Shown here one piece after another: positions 1 to 8,522 of a stretch of DNA of 50,832 bases. The notes beneath the pieces are model-generated. The model made no database searches and was not told the origin of the DNA. It worked only from the letters and a program-made list of their open reading frames with translations. The stretch is taken from positions 1 through 50,832 of the forward strand of contig NZ_JAAKZX010000051.1 of the NCBI RefSeq assembly GCF_011045025.1, given 5' to 3'. Made by a program: the position numbers and the translations under genes. Numbering within the stretch: the stretch's first letter is position 1; each line of letters starts with the position of its first letter. This stretch comes from Streptomyces ureilyticus (lineage in GTDB: Bacteria > Actinomycetota > Actinomycetes > Streptomycetales > Streptomycetaceae).

Positions 1-127
1 CCCGGGGGGAGACCGAAACGGGGGAGTACGGGGGAGCAAGAAGGGCGCCGGTCCGGCGTGGCCCGCGGGGGACGCGGCCACCTCGGACCGGCGCTCGCTT
101 TTTCGGCCCCTTGTGCTCCTCTGTGCT

Positions 128-757
128 TCAGCGGTTGCCGCTCACCCGCCCCTGAAGCAGCCGCGACAGCGCCGCGTGGACGTCGTCCAGGGAGCGCTCG
201 GGCTGAAAGGCCTGCCAGTCCAGGGCGGCCACCAGGACCATGCCCACCAGGGCCGCCGCCGTGAGCGGGATGTCGATCTCGTCGCTCAGCTCGCCGTTCG
301 CGACGCCGTCGCGCAGAACTCCCTCGACCACCGCGACGGCCTCCTGCCTGACCACCAGCAGGGTGGACTGCCAGGCCCGGTTCGTACGCCACAGCTCCGC
401 CACGTACAGCTGCGCGAAGGCCGGATAGCGGTCGATGAAGACGAGTCCCGCCCGGATCATCGCGTCCAGCGCGTCGACCTTGCCGCCACCGTCTTGAGCG
501 GTCTTCTCGGCCGCCTCCCGGAGGGAGGCGGTGAGGAGTCCCACGCCGTGCCGGAGCAGCTCTTCGAAGAGAACGGATTTGCTCGCGAAGTTGTAGTAGA
601 CGGTGCCCTTCGCGACGCCGGCGCGCTCGGCGATCTCGTCCACGGTGGTGGCGGAGAAGCCCTGCTCCGCGATGAGCGTCACGGCCGCCTCGTAGAGCTT
701 CTGCCGGGTCAGCTGTCTCCGGCTGCTGCCGCTGTCCACGGCCTTGCTGCTTTCCAT
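128..757 (-). CDS. TetR/AcrR family transcriptional regulator
   Basis: Predicted 209-residue one-component repressor. Residues about 15-60 form the TetR-type DNA-binding domain, with the helix-turn-helix around 37-56 (TTVDEIAERAGVAKGTVYYN, then F at 57), a strong family match. The C-terminal two thirds is a variable all-helical ligand-binding and dimerisation domain; the inducer cannot be read from sequence. ATG at 757 is chosen because it follows an AGGG stretch and sits shortly before the HTH; a GTG at 772 in the same frame would add five residues. It is divergent from the HEPN gene at 945, so the shared 187-bp region may hold its operator. Family assignment is firm; target genes are unknown. 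Confidence 0.92.
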   Translation of the reverse strand: MESSKAVDSGSSRRQLTRQKLYEAAVTLIAEQGFSATTVDEIAERAGVAKGTVYYNFASKSVLFEELLRHGVGLLTASLREAAEKTAQDGGGKVDALDAMIRAGLVFIDRYPAFAQLYVAELWRTNRAWQSTLLVVRQEAVAVVEGVLRDGVANGELSDEIDIPLTAAALVGMVLVAALDWQAFQPERSLDDVHAALSRLLQGRVSGNR

Positions 758-813
758 GGCCCTGATTCTCACAGGCTCAGCTCACCTACGCCCTGATCCA
801 GGCGGCCCCTCGC

Positions 814-842
814 TCACTACCCCGAACGCTAGATCGAATCAA
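814..842 (-). promoter_or_regulatory. Candidate sigma-70-type promoter of the TetR gene
   Basis: On the minus strand TTGATT (842-837) and TAGTGA (819-814) are separated by 17 bp. This fits a vegetative HrdB-type promoter reading towards the regulator gene. It is motif-based only. Confidence 0.35.
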
Positions 843-861
843 AAGCCCAGGTCAGAACGCG

Positions 862-884
862 TTGTCAGTGGCATACCTCACGAT
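862..884 (+). promoter_or_regulatory. PafBC/RecA-independent DNA-damage type promoter ahead of the HEPN gene
   Basis: TTGTCAGTG (862-870) is followed by 8 nt and then CACGAT (879-884). This matches the mycobacterial damage-promoter layout TTGTCRGTG-N8-TAnnnT except for the first base of the -10. The predicted transcript start near 891 leaves a leader of about 54 nt, with AGGAGG at 933-938 in front of the ATG at 945. The motif is seen directly; regulation by PafBC is inferred. Confidence 0.6.
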
Positions 885-944
885 GGGCACATACGGCATC
901 ACCTGACATGCCGTTGCCGTCACACAGACGACAGGAGGTTCGTC

Positions 945-1502
945 ATGGCCAGCTACCACGCAGCCGCCGCCCGCCGGCGCCGCGCCACCGGCCCTGCCCC
1001 CTCACTGACCGGCCCGGCGAGCGACGTACACCCCGTGCTCCGCCGGGCCACGGCCCCGCCCGCCGCGCTCGACCTGCTCGCCCAGGCCCGCGCCGGACTC
1101 GACGAGGCGGCCCTGCTGGAAACGCCCAACGAGCGCTACGCGACGGCCCACCTCGCGGCCCTGCGCACCGCCGCCGCCGTGCTCGCCGCCCGGGGCCGCC
1201 CCGAATCCAGTCCGAGGCGCCGGGCGAAGATCCGGAGCGCCTGGGAAGTGCTCCCTGAGATCGCGCCCGAACTCACCGAGTGGAGCGCGTTGTTCGCCTC
1301 CGGAGCTCGCCGACGTGCCCGCGCGGAGGCAGGCATACAGGGCGCGGCCAGCAGCCGCGACGCCGACGACCTGCTGCGCGACGTGGCGATGTTCCTGCGC
1401 CTCGTCGAGCGCATGCTCGTCCTGCAGCCCGTGCTGCCCCAGCCCCGGCAGGACGCCGACCAGGAAGAACCAGACGTACCGGAGGTACCGGATGCGGGAT
1501 GA
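945..1502 (+). CDS. SAV_6107-family HEPN domain protein
   Basis: Predicted 185-residue helical protein that resembles the SAV_6107-type HEPN family found beside the Streptomyces dcw cluster. ATG 945 is chosen because AGGAGG lies 6 nt upstream; the open frame extends further upstream but without a ribosome site. Residues about 35-160 form the helical core. It contains R64-YATA-H69, an R-x4-H arrangement like the catalytic Rx4-6H motif of many HEPN ribonucleases. The C-terminus (165-185) is acidic and Pro-rich. It stands 226 bp ahead of a SAM methyltransferase gene and behind a damage-type promoter. The family call rests on recalled sequence resemblance, and RNase activity is an inference. Confidence 0.75.
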   Translation: MASYHAAAARRRRATGPAPSLTGPASDVHPVLRRATAPPAALDLLAQARAGLDEAALLETPNERYATAHLAALRTAAAVLAARGRPESSPRRRAKIRSAWEVLPEIAPELTEWSALFASGARRRARAEAGIQGAASSRDADDLLRDVAMFLRLVERMLVLQPVLPQPRQDADQEEPDVPEVPDAG

Positions 1503-1728
1503 ACGACACAGAAGCGGGATGAGTGAGGCAGCGTCCGCCCGGGGCCGATTCGGTACGGCTGTCCGCCCAGGCACTGCCGTCCGTCGCGCGAGACGGAGAG
1601 CCGGACACGGGGCCGGAGGCAATAGGGTTGGCAACGCCTGCACCTTCCCCTGGCCGCACAGGTCCGGGGAAGGCATCCCTATCGCTCCGCCGTAGCCGAG
1701 GCGGTGCCGCGCCGAGGAGTCAACTGCT

Positions 1729-2499
1729 GTGTCGGACCCGTCGCGCCCCCGCGCTTCTCTCCGTACCGCCGTGGTCTGGGACGTCCTGAAGGATGCCCTC
1801 GACCGCCGGGTCAAGGCCACCGGCCGGGAGTCGCTCGACGTGCTCGACACAGGAGGCGGCAGCGGCAAGTTCGCGGTGCCCGCCGCCCGCCTCGGCCACC
1901 GCGTCACCGTCGTGGACCCCAGCCCGAACGCGCTGTTCGCGCTGGAGCGCCGGGCCGCCGAGGCCGAAGTCGCCGACCGGGTCCAAGGCGTCCAGGGCGA
2001 CGCCCACGGCCTCTTCGACGTCGTCGAACGAGGCGGCTACGACGTGGTGTTGTGCCACGGCGTGCTCGAGTACGTGGACGACCCCGCCGAAGGCGTCGCC
2101 AACGCCGTGGCCTCGCTGCGCTCCGGGGGAGTCCTCAGCCTGCTCGCCTCCGGACTGGGGGGCGCGGTGCTCGCGCGCGCCCTGGCCGGGCACTTCACCG
2201 AGGCCCGGCACGCACTCGGCGACCCGGACGGCCGCTGGGGCGAGGGCGATCCCGTACCCCGGCGCTTCACCACCGAGCAGCTCACCGCTCTCGTCGAGGG
2301 CGCCGGTCTGCGCGTGGGCGCGGTGCACGGCGTACGGGTCTTCGCGGACCTCGTCCCCGGAGTCCTCGTCGACACCGAGCCCGGCGCCCTGGACGCCCTG
2401 CTCAAGCTGGAGGCCGCGGCGGCCGAGCTGCCCGCCTTCCACTCCGTGGCCACCCAGCTTCATGTGCTCGGCGAGACCCGGGATGCCGCCGAGGCCTGA
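1729..2499 (+). CDS. Class I SAM-dependent methyltransferase
   Basis: Predicted 256-residue methyltransferase. The glycine-rich SAM-binding motif I is degenerate but clear (VLDTGGGSGKFAVPAA, about residues 37-52). It is followed by an acidic motif (VTVVDPSP), and YDVVLCHGVLEYVDDP corresponds to motif IV. These mark a Methyltransf_11/25-type Rossmann fold. GTG 1729 is chosen because GAGGAG lies about 10 nt upstream and the start gives the usual length. The substrate cannot be deduced. The gene lies between the HEPN and DUF3040 genes, an arrangement conserved near Streptomyces dcw clusters. No methyltransferase-specific partner is visible, so whether it acts on a small molecule, RNA or protein stays open. 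Confidence 0.88.
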   Translation: MSDPSRPRASLRTAVVWDVLKDALDRRVKATGRESLDVLDTGGGSGKFAVPAARLGHRVTVVDPSPNALFALERRAAEAEVADRVQGVQGDAHGLFDVVERGGYDVVLCHGVLEYVDDPAEGVANAVASLRSGGVLSLLASGLGGAVLARALAGHFTEARHALGDPDGRWGEGDPVPRRFTTEQLTALVEGAGLRVGAVHGVRVFADLVPGVLVDTEPGALDALLKLEAAAAELPAFHSVATQLHVLGETRDAAEA

Positions 2500-2698
2500 G
2501 CCGACTCCCGTGGCCCTGCCGCTGATCAGGAGCGCGACGGCAGATGGAGTACGCCACAGCGGCCCCGATCGAGCGCTCGGAGCCGTATGATCGGAGGAGA
2601 CCGTCCGGCATGACGGGCCGGTCGCTGGGGAATGCACGCTTCAGTGAACCGGGGTGCCATGGCGGAATCCGGTTGGCTAATTGGCGTAGAGGGGCGGG

Positions 2699-2727
2699 TT
2701 TCACGGGGGCGATTCCCTGCCTATCCT
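2699..2727 (+). promoter_or_regulatory. Candidate promoter of the DUF3040 gene
   Basis: TTTCAC (2699-2704), a 17-bp spacer and TATCCT (2722-2727) lie in the 276-bp gap after the methyltransferase. The rest of that gap (2500-2698) shows no convincing gene. Confidence 0.35.
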
Positions 2728-2775
2728 GAAGGGGACCCCCGGTCGCCCCGGCGACTGCACGATGAGGAGGACTCC

Positions 2776-3183
2776 GTGCCGCTCTCGGAGCACGAGCAGC
2801 GAATGCTCGAGCAGATGGAGCGAGCGCTGTACGCCGAAGATCCCAAGTTCGCGACAGCGCTTGAGGGAAGCGGGCTGCGTACGTACACCCGGAAACGGGT
2901 TTACCAGGCGGTCGTGGGCTTCCTGGTTGGTATCGCGCTCCTCATGGCCGGAATGGTCGCACAGCAGATTTGGGTCAGCGTGGTGGGATTTCTCGTCATG
3001 CTGGGCTGCGCGGTGCTCGCCGTCACCGGTTGGCGCAAAGCCCCCAAGCCGGGCGAGCAGCCCGCTGCGGGTGCCGGTGCGCCGAGCGCACCGCAAGCCC
3101 GCCGTCAGGGCCGGCAGCGGCGCTCCATGATGGACCGCATAGAGGAGCGCTGGCAGCGGCGCCGCGACGAACAAGGCCATTAG
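2776..3183 (+). CDS. DUF3040 small membrane protein
   Basis: Predicted 135-residue protein. The N-terminus MPLSEHEQRMLEQMERALYA is the characteristic start of the actinobacterial DUF3040 family. It is followed by two hydrophobic segments (about residues 43-65 and 67-88) and a basic, Ala/Pro/Arg-rich C-terminal tail. GTG 2776 is preceded by GAGGAGG 5 nt upstream, which decides the start. Function is unknown. The two-helix hairpin with both ends cytoplasmic is a topology prediction. It is followed at once by a strong hairpin terminator (3213-3244), so it is probably the last gene of its transcript. Confidence 0.9.
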   Translation: MPLSEHEQRMLEQMERALYAEDPKFATALEGSGLRTYTRKRVYQAVVGFLVGIALLMAGMVAQQIWVSVVGFLVMLGCAVLAVTGWRKAPKPGEQPAAGAGAPSAPQARRQGRQRRSMMDRIEERWQRRRDEQGH

Positions 3184-3212
3184 CCCCCGGGCGGAGAGCC
3201 AGTACAGCGCGC

Positions 3213-3244
3213 AAGGGGTGACCACCTGCTGGTGGCCGCCCCTT
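3213..3244 (+). terminator. Hairpin terminator after the DUF3040 gene
   Basis: Arms 3213-3226 (AAGGGGTGACCACC) and 3231-3244 (GGTGGCCGCCCCTT) pair over 14 bp with one mismatch and one G-U pair around a 4-nt loop. There is no U-tract, as is common for high-GC terminators. From 3245 to 3496 no gene or other clear element is visible. Confidence 0.65.
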
Positions 3245-3496
3245 CGGCATGCCTGCGTGCGCCTCCGGCCCTGAGCAGCTCGCCCACGTGACGCTCACGG
3301 GCCCTCGCTCACAAGGCGTACGGCTCGGAACGTCACCGGAGTCCGGCACCTGACCTCCGTACGGCAGGCGAGCCTCGCTGACGCACGACACTGGACTTCA
3401 CCGCCCTGCGAGGGCCGCACCTTACCGCTGTACGACGCCGAACCTCATCGGCGTGCCTCACCTGTTTACGACGTCGCACCCTGCCGAAACGACCGA

Positions 3497-3526
3497 GGGC
3501 GCCCACCCCGACCGGGCAGGCGCCCC
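3497..3526 (-). terminator. Hairpin terminator of the transglutaminase operon
   Basis: GGGCGCC (3497-3503) pairs with GGCGCCC (3519-3525) about 20 bp beyond the stop of the minus-strand operon, next to a run that reads AAGGGGG on the minus side. Confidence 0.45.
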
Positions 3527-3546
3527 CTTCCAGGGCCACAGGGTCC

Positions 3547-5946
3547 TCAGCCGCTGCCTTCTCCTGCCGAGGGCCGCCGGATCAGCGTCGTGACGCGAGC
3601 CGTCGCCCGGGACGTGAGCGATGCCCAGCTCTCGGAGACCGCCCACGCCACCCGTACAGCCGAGCGGGGCGCCAGCAGGGCCCTCAGGCGGGTGCCGGTG
3701 CTGACCGAGGCGCGCAGGCCGTCGGTCATCCTGCGGACGTCGTCGGCCAGCCCCGGCGTCGGCCGGGGCCGCGGCGCGTACAGGACCTGCTCCACGGCGT
3801 CCGCGATCCGGTGCACGGACGTCGCGGCCGCCGGATCCAGGTGACCCAGCCGGACGATCCGGGCGGCCGCCTTGCGGGGTGTCTGGGACTCGTCCGGCGC
3901 GATACCGAAGTCCCAGGCCGTATCGGTCACTTCATGCCACGCGGCCAGCGTGTGAGCCGCCGCGTCCGCCTCGGTGCGGCCATGCGTGCCGAGCCGTACG
4001 GCCCGTACTCTCATCCGCCACATCATCGGCAGCAGTGGTATCGCGAGCACGGCGAGACCGGCCAGGGCCCACAGCAGGATCTGCGGCCACGGCGAGCCGT
4101 CGTCCGGCGCCGTGATCGCCGCCTCGGGAGACTCGCTGGCGCAAGGCTCCTGCAGCCTCTTCTGCTCTGCCGTGCAGCTCTCGCTGGTCGACGGGGCGGC
4201 CGCGGAAGGCCGAGGCGCGGCCTCCTCCGACGTACCCGGCTCGGGGAGCGTGGTGCCCGGAGTGTCCGAGCGGGTGTACTCCGGAACCGTGCCGCGGTTC
4301 GGCGTCGGCTCGAAGCGGGTCCAGCCCACGCCCTCGAAGTACAGCTCGGGCCAGGCGTGCGCGTCCCGCAGGCCCACGGACATCGTGCCGTCCGACTGCG
4401 GCGAGCCAGGTGTGAAGCCGACCGCCACACGGGCGGGTATGCCCAGCGTGCGGGCCATCGAGGCCATCGCGAAGGAGAAGTGGACGCAGAAGCCCTCCTT
4501 GTCCCTCAGGAAGCGCTCGATCGCCTGCGAACCGCTGCCGACCTGCACCTCCGTGTCGTACACGAAGCCGCCCTCCAGGGAGAACCAGTCCTGGAGCTTC
4601 ACCGCGCGCTCGTAGTTGTTGCTCGAACCCGCCGTGACCTGTCGCGCCGTGTCGTACACCACCGAGGGCAGCGATTCGGGCACATCGGTGAACTCGCGCC
4701 GCAGCCAGCCGGGCGGCTCCGGAGCGTCGGCGAGCTGCTCCGCGGTCGGCTGCACGATCAGGCTCTTGACGGAGTAGTCCAGGCCGCGCGTGGTCTGGCC
4801 GTGGTCGCCGACGAGCGTGCGCCCCACGGGCTCGTACCGCCACTTGCCGCTGATCCCCACCTGGCTGGCCGGGTAGGGCATGGGCAGCCAGTCCTGCGCG
4901 TACGAGTCAGCCGCCGAGATCCTTGTCTCGACCTCCGTGCGCCGGACCTCGCCCCCGAGACCGGGCGGCGTCGGGAAGGTCCCCGGCACATCCTCGATGT
5001 TGCGCTTGGACGGTTTCCATGCCGTGCCGTCGAACTCGTCGAGCGAGACGATCCGCAGATAAAGGTCCTGCGTGTCCTCGGAGTTGGTGTTGTACGACAT
5101 GACCTGGCGGTCCTCGTCCACGTTCAGACTGTCGCGGAGCGAGACCAACGGGTTCACCGCGGAGATCGTGCCGCCGCCTCCGGAGCCCGAGCCGACACCT
5201 GTCCCCGTACCGTCCAGCAGGCCGCCGTCGAGGGACGGCAGACCGAGCGGCACCACCAGGGCTATGCCGAGCGCGACGGCACCTATGCGCCGCCCTGTGC
5301 GGACCGGCGCGACGGCGCCCGGCGACGGGTCGGGGCCCGGCGTGCGGGGTGCGCCGCCGAAGACCCGGCCCCACTGCGAGAGCCGGTCACGGCCCTCGGC
5401 CAGCAGCAACAGCAGATAACCGGCGGCCGCCAGCAGGAACCACAGCCATCCGGCGCCGCCGTCCGAGAGGCCGGCCGCGACCGAGTACAGCGCGAGCAGC
5501 GGCAGCCCGGCCGGGGCGGCGCTGCGCAGCGTCACCGCGAGCGCGTCCACCGCCAGCCCGATCACCAGGACACCGCCGACCATCATCAGCCGGATGCCTT
5601 CGGACAGCGGCGCGGGGATCGCGAACCGCCCGACGTCCTCCCCGCCCGTCTGCAGCAGCAGCCCGAACTGCTCAAACACCTCCGGGCCGGGGATGATGCC
5701 GAGGATGGCCTGCTCACGGGCGAACGTCAGCGTCAGCAGTATCAGGGTCACCAGGGCCTGCGCCGCGATCGTCAACGGCCGGGCCAGCGGAACCCGCCGG
5801 GCCGCCGCGCCCACACCGGTCTGGATCGCGAGCAGGAACGCCGCCTGCAGAAGCCAGGTCGCCGGAGTGACCAGCGGCAGCAGTGCGCACGCCGCCAGCA
5901 GCGTCGCCGCCATGGAGCACAGCGCCAGTCGCGCGCCCCCGCTCAT
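3547..5946 (-). CDS. DUF3488/transglutaminase-like membrane protein (TgpA type)
   Basis: Predicted 799-residue membrane protein. The first 200 residues hold several transmembrane helices (DUF3488-like region). A large extracytoplasmic part follows, containing a transglutaminase-like cysteine-protease fold: Cys487 in KEGFCVHFSFAMASMARTLG and His530 in LRDAHAWPEL are the expected catalytic pair. A further helix lies near residue 640-660, ahead of a cytoplasmic C-terminal domain of the DUF4129 kind. ATG 5946 overlaps the stop of the DUF58 gene (ATGA), which decides the start. MoxR-DUF58-transglutaminase operons are widespread and thought to act in envelope protein handling. The natural substrate is not known. 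Domain assignment is firm, physiological role is not. Confidence 0.9.
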   Translation of the reverse strand: MSGGARLALCSMAATLLAACALLPLVTPATWLLQAAFLLAIQTGVGAAARRVPLARPLTIAAQALVTLILLTLTFAREQAILGIIPGPEVFEQFGLLLQTGGEDVGRFAIPAPLSEGIRLMMVGGVLVIGLAVDALAVTLRSAAPAGLPLLALYSVAAGLSDGGAGWLWFLLAAAGYLLLLLAEGRDRLSQWGRVFGGAPRTPGPDPSPGAVAPVRTGRRIGAVALGIALVVPLGLPSLDGGLLDGTGTGVGSGSGGGGTISAVNPLVSLRDSLNVDEDRQVMSYNTNSEDTQDLYLRIVSLDEFDGTAWKPSKRNIEDVPGTFPTPPGLGGEVRRTEVETRISAADSYAQDWLPMPYPASQVGISGKWRYEPVGRTLVGDHGQTTRGLDYSVKSLIVQPTAEQLADAPEPPGWLRREFTDVPESLPSVVYDTARQVTAGSSNNYERAVKLQDWFSLEGGFVYDTEVQVGSGSQAIERFLRDKEGFCVHFSFAMASMARTLGIPARVAVGFTPGSPQSDGTMSVGLRDAHAWPELYFEGVGWTRFEPTPNRGTVPEYTRSDTPGTTLPEPGTSEEAAPRPSAAAPSTSESCTAEQKRLQEPCASESPEAAITAPDDGSPWPQILLWALAGLAVLAIPLLPMMWRMRVRAVRLGTHGRTEADAAAHTLAAWHEVTDTAWDFGIAPDESQTPRKAAARIVRLGHLDPAAATSVHRIADAVEQVLYAPRPRPTPGLADDVRRMTDGLRASVSTGTRLRALLAPRSAVRVAWAVSESWASLTSRATARVTTLIRRPSAGEGSG

Positions 5947-7295
5947 GAGCCGCCTCCCGCCGTGCTGCCGGCCGGCGTGACCTGATTGCGCTGCCGGTCC
6001 GCCTCCCGCCACAGATCGGCGAGACCCGCGCCCGGCGGCACGGACACAGCGGTCCAGCCCGCCTCCCGCAGCATCCGGAGCCGGTCCTCACTGTCCTCGT
6101 GGGCCTCACCCTCCACCCACGACTCACTGTCCAGCAGGAAGGCGACGGCCCCGCCGCTGCGCTGCCGCATCTTGGCGAGCACCGTCGCCTGCTCCTCGTC
6201 GAGGTCGCCCAGAAAAGCCACCAGAAGCCCTTCGTTCCCCCCGCGCAGCACGTCGTACGCCCGGGACAGGCCCGTACCGTCGGAGTGGTCGATCACCGCC
6301 AGGGTGTCCATCATCAGACCCGCCGCGTCCGCCGATTCCTGGTTGGCGCCCGCGAACCCGTCCGCCCCCTCGCCGGGCACCGAATTGCCGGTGTCCGTCA
6401 ACAGCCGTACCGAAAAGCCACGTTCGAGCATGTGCACCAGCGTGGACGCCGCGCTGGACACGGCCCACTCGAAGGCCGAGTCCGGTCCCGCGCCCTCGAA
6501 GGCGATGCCCCGGGTATCGAGGAGCACCGTGCAACGGGCCCGCTGCGGCTGCTCCTCGCGGCGCACCATCAGTTCGCCGTACCGCGCGGTCAAGCGCCAG
6601 TGGACCCGGCGCAGATCGTCGCCGTAGCGGTATCCGCGCGGGATCACGTCGTCCTCGCCGGCCAGTGCCAGTGAGCGGTTCCGCCCGTCGCCGTACCCCT
6701 TGGCCTCGCCGGTCAGCCGCACCGGAGGCAGCGGCTCCACGCGCGGGATGACCGTCAGGGTGTCGTACGTCGAGAAGGAGCGGGTCAGCTCGCACATCCC
6801 GAACGGGTCGCTGAGCCGCAGCTGGAGGGGACCCAGCGGATAACGGCCCCGCAGGTCGGAGCGCACGCGGTACGACACCTCGCGCCGGCCGCCCGCCTCC
6901 ATCCGGTCCAGTACGAACCGGGGCCGCGGCCCCAGCACGTACGGCACGCGGTCCTGGAGCATCAGCAGTCCCGTGGGCAGCCGAGAAACGTTGTCCATCC
7001 GCAGATGGACCCGGGCCTCGGAGCCCGCGGGCACGCGCCCGGGCGAAAGCCGGCGGCTGCCCGCCACCCGGTAGCGCGTGCGGTACAGCACGGCCGCGCA
7101 CACCAGCGGCAGCACGGCCAGCAGCAGCCCGACCCGGAGCAGATCGCTCTGCCCCAGGACGTACGCGCACACCGCGGCCGCCACGCCGGCCGCCAGGAAG
7201 GACCGCCCGCGCGTGGTGAGCCCGGCGAGTGCCGTACGCAGGCCGCCCTTGTCCTCCTCGGCCTGCGCCGCCGGCATGCCCCCGGTGGTCATCAC
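5943..7295 (-). CDS. DUF58 domain-containing membrane protein
   Basis: Predicted 450-residue protein. Two transmembrane segments lie at about residues 28-70 (LAAGVAAAVCAYVLGQ and a following hydrophobic stretch). A beta-rich region follows, then the DUF58 signature in the middle (RYGDDLRRVHWRLTARYG), and a von-Willebrand-A-like C-terminal half. It starts with GTGATG; GTG 7295 overlaps the TGA of the MoxR gene, and ATG 7292 is the alternative. The stop overlaps the transglutaminase start. DUF58 proteins are regular partners of MoxR AAA+ ATPases and may serve as their substrate or adaptor. No metal-dependent adhesion motif was verified. Confidence 0.9.
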   Translation of the reverse strand: MMTTGGMPAAQAEEDKGGLRTALAGLTTRGRSFLAAGVAAAVCAYVLGQSDLLRVGLLLAVLPLVCAAVLYRTRYRVAGSRRLSPGRVPAGSEARVHLRMDNVSRLPTGLLMLQDRVPYVLGPRPRFVLDRMEAGGRREVSYRVRSDLRGRYPLGPLQLRLSDPFGMCELTRSFSTYDTLTVIPRVEPLPPVRLTGEAKGYGDGRNRSLALAGEDDVIPRGYRYGDDLRRVHWRLTARYGELMVRREEQPQRARCTVLLDTRGIAFEGAGPDSAFEWAVSSAASTLVHMLERGFSVRLLTDTGNSVPGEGADGFAGANQESADAAGLMMDTLAVIDHSDGTGLSRAYDVLRGGNEGLLVAFLGDLDEEQATVLAKMRQRSGGAVAFLLDSESWVEGEAHEDSEDRLRMLREAGWTAVSVPPGAGLADLWREADRQRNQVTPAGSTAGGGS

Positions 7296-8329
7296 AGCCT
7301 CCGGGGCGGCTGCTGGCCGAACTCCGGAGCCGGCCGGCCCATCGTCAGACCGCTCTGCGAGACAGGCGCCGCGGGCACAGGAGTGCGCTGCAGGATCTCC
7401 AGCACGACCTGCTCGGCCGTACGACGGTTCAGCTGCGCCTGGGCGGTCGGCAGCAGACGGTGGGCGAGGACCGCCACCGCCAGCGCCTGGACGTCGTCCG
7501 GAAGGGCGTAGTCCCGGCCGCTGAGCGCCGCGGAAGCCTTTGCCGCACGCAGCAGGTGCAGCGTCGCGCGCGGGGAGGCGCCCAGCCTCAGGTCGGGGTG
7601 GGTGCGGGTGGCGGCGACCAGGTCCACCGCGTAACGCCGCACCGGGTCGGCGACATGGACCGTGCGGACCGCGTCGATGAGCTTCACGACGTCGTGCGCG
7701 TGCGCCACCGGCTGGAGGTCGTCCAGCGGTGAGACACCGCCGTGGATGTCCAGCATCTCCAACTCGGCCTCCGCGCTCGGATAGCCGATGGAGACACGTG
7801 CCATGAAGCGGTCGCGCTGCGCCTCCGGCAGCGGGTAGGTGCCCTCCATCTCGACCGGGTTCTGGGTGGCCACCACCATGAAAGGGCTGGGCAGTTCGTA
7901 GGTATGCCCGTCGATGGTGACCTGGCGCTCCTCCATGGACTCCAGGAGCGCGGACTGCGTCTTGGGCGACGCGCGGTTGATCTCGTCGCCGATCACGATC
8001 TGCGCGAAGATCGCGCCCGGTTTGAACTCGAATTCGCTGCGCTGCTGATCCCAGATGGACACCCCGGTGATGTCCGAGGGCAGCAGATCGGGTGTGAACT
8101 GGATTCGCCGCACCGAGCAGTCGATGGACCGCGCCAGTGCCTTGGCCAGCATGGTCTTGCCGACGCCGGGAACATCCTCGATCAGAAGATGTCCCTCGGC
8201 GAGCAGTACGGTCAGCGAAAGCCGTACGACCTCAGGCTTGCCCTCGATCACTCCCTCCACCGAACTGCGGACTCGCTCCACAGTGGTGGTCAGATCCGTA
8301 AGGCTCGCTCGATCGTCATAGGTCGTCAC
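7292..8329 (-). CDS. MoxR family AAA+ ATPase
   Basis: Predicted 345-residue cytoplasmic ATPase, first gene of the three-gene minus-strand operon. Walker A is EDVPGVGKT (51-59), Walker B is IVIGDEINRA (about 111-120) and sensor 1 is VVATQNPVE; the C-terminal part is the AAA lid domain. GTG 8329 is chosen because AGGAGG lies just upstream and homologues begin here; the open frame upstream is Arg-rich and unlike the family. MoxR proteins act as chaperone-like ATPases that remodel or activate partner proteins, here presumably the DUF58 and transglutaminase products. Length is normal for the family. Confidence 0.93.
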   Translation of the reverse strand: MTTYDDRASLTDLTTTVERVRSSVEGVIEGKPEVVRLSLTVLLAEGHLLIEDVPGVGKTMLAKALARSIDCSVRRIQFTPDLLPSDITGVSIWDQQRSEFEFKPGAIFAQIVIGDEINRASPKTQSALLESMEERQVTIDGHTYELPSPFMVVATQNPVEMEGTYPLPEAQRDRFMARVSIGYPSAEAELEMLDIHGGVSPLDDLQPVAHAHDVVKLIDAVRTVHVADPVRRYAVDLVAATRTHPDLRLGASPRATLHLLRAAKASAALSGRDYALPDDVQALAVAVLAHRLLPTAQAQLNRRTAEQVVLEILQRTPVPAAPVSQSGLTMGRPAPEFGQQPPRRL

Positions 8330-8522
8330 CCGGCCCTCCTCGGCCCGTTCTTTCTCCGGGCCGACGCGCACGACGCGAACCGGCCCACCTCGAACACGGA
8401 CACCACGCGTGAAAAGTTCCGCGTGACGCCACACCCGCATTCTTGTTGCCGTTACCGGTTCGTGTCACTCGCCTGTGGACAACTGGCTGTGATATGTCGG
8501 GGCTTACGCCTTTTGGGTGGGG
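8330..8522. other. 193-bp intergenic region between carbonic anhydrase and moxR
   Basis: Both flanking genes are on the minus strand. The region must carry the moxR promoter, but no convincing -35/-10 pair or terminator hairpin stands out. Confidence 0.3.

Noticed and set aside
128..8440. The MoxR-DUF58-transglutaminase operon as an undescribed system
   Set aside because: The gene trio is widespread and already known in many bacteria, although its substrates are not.
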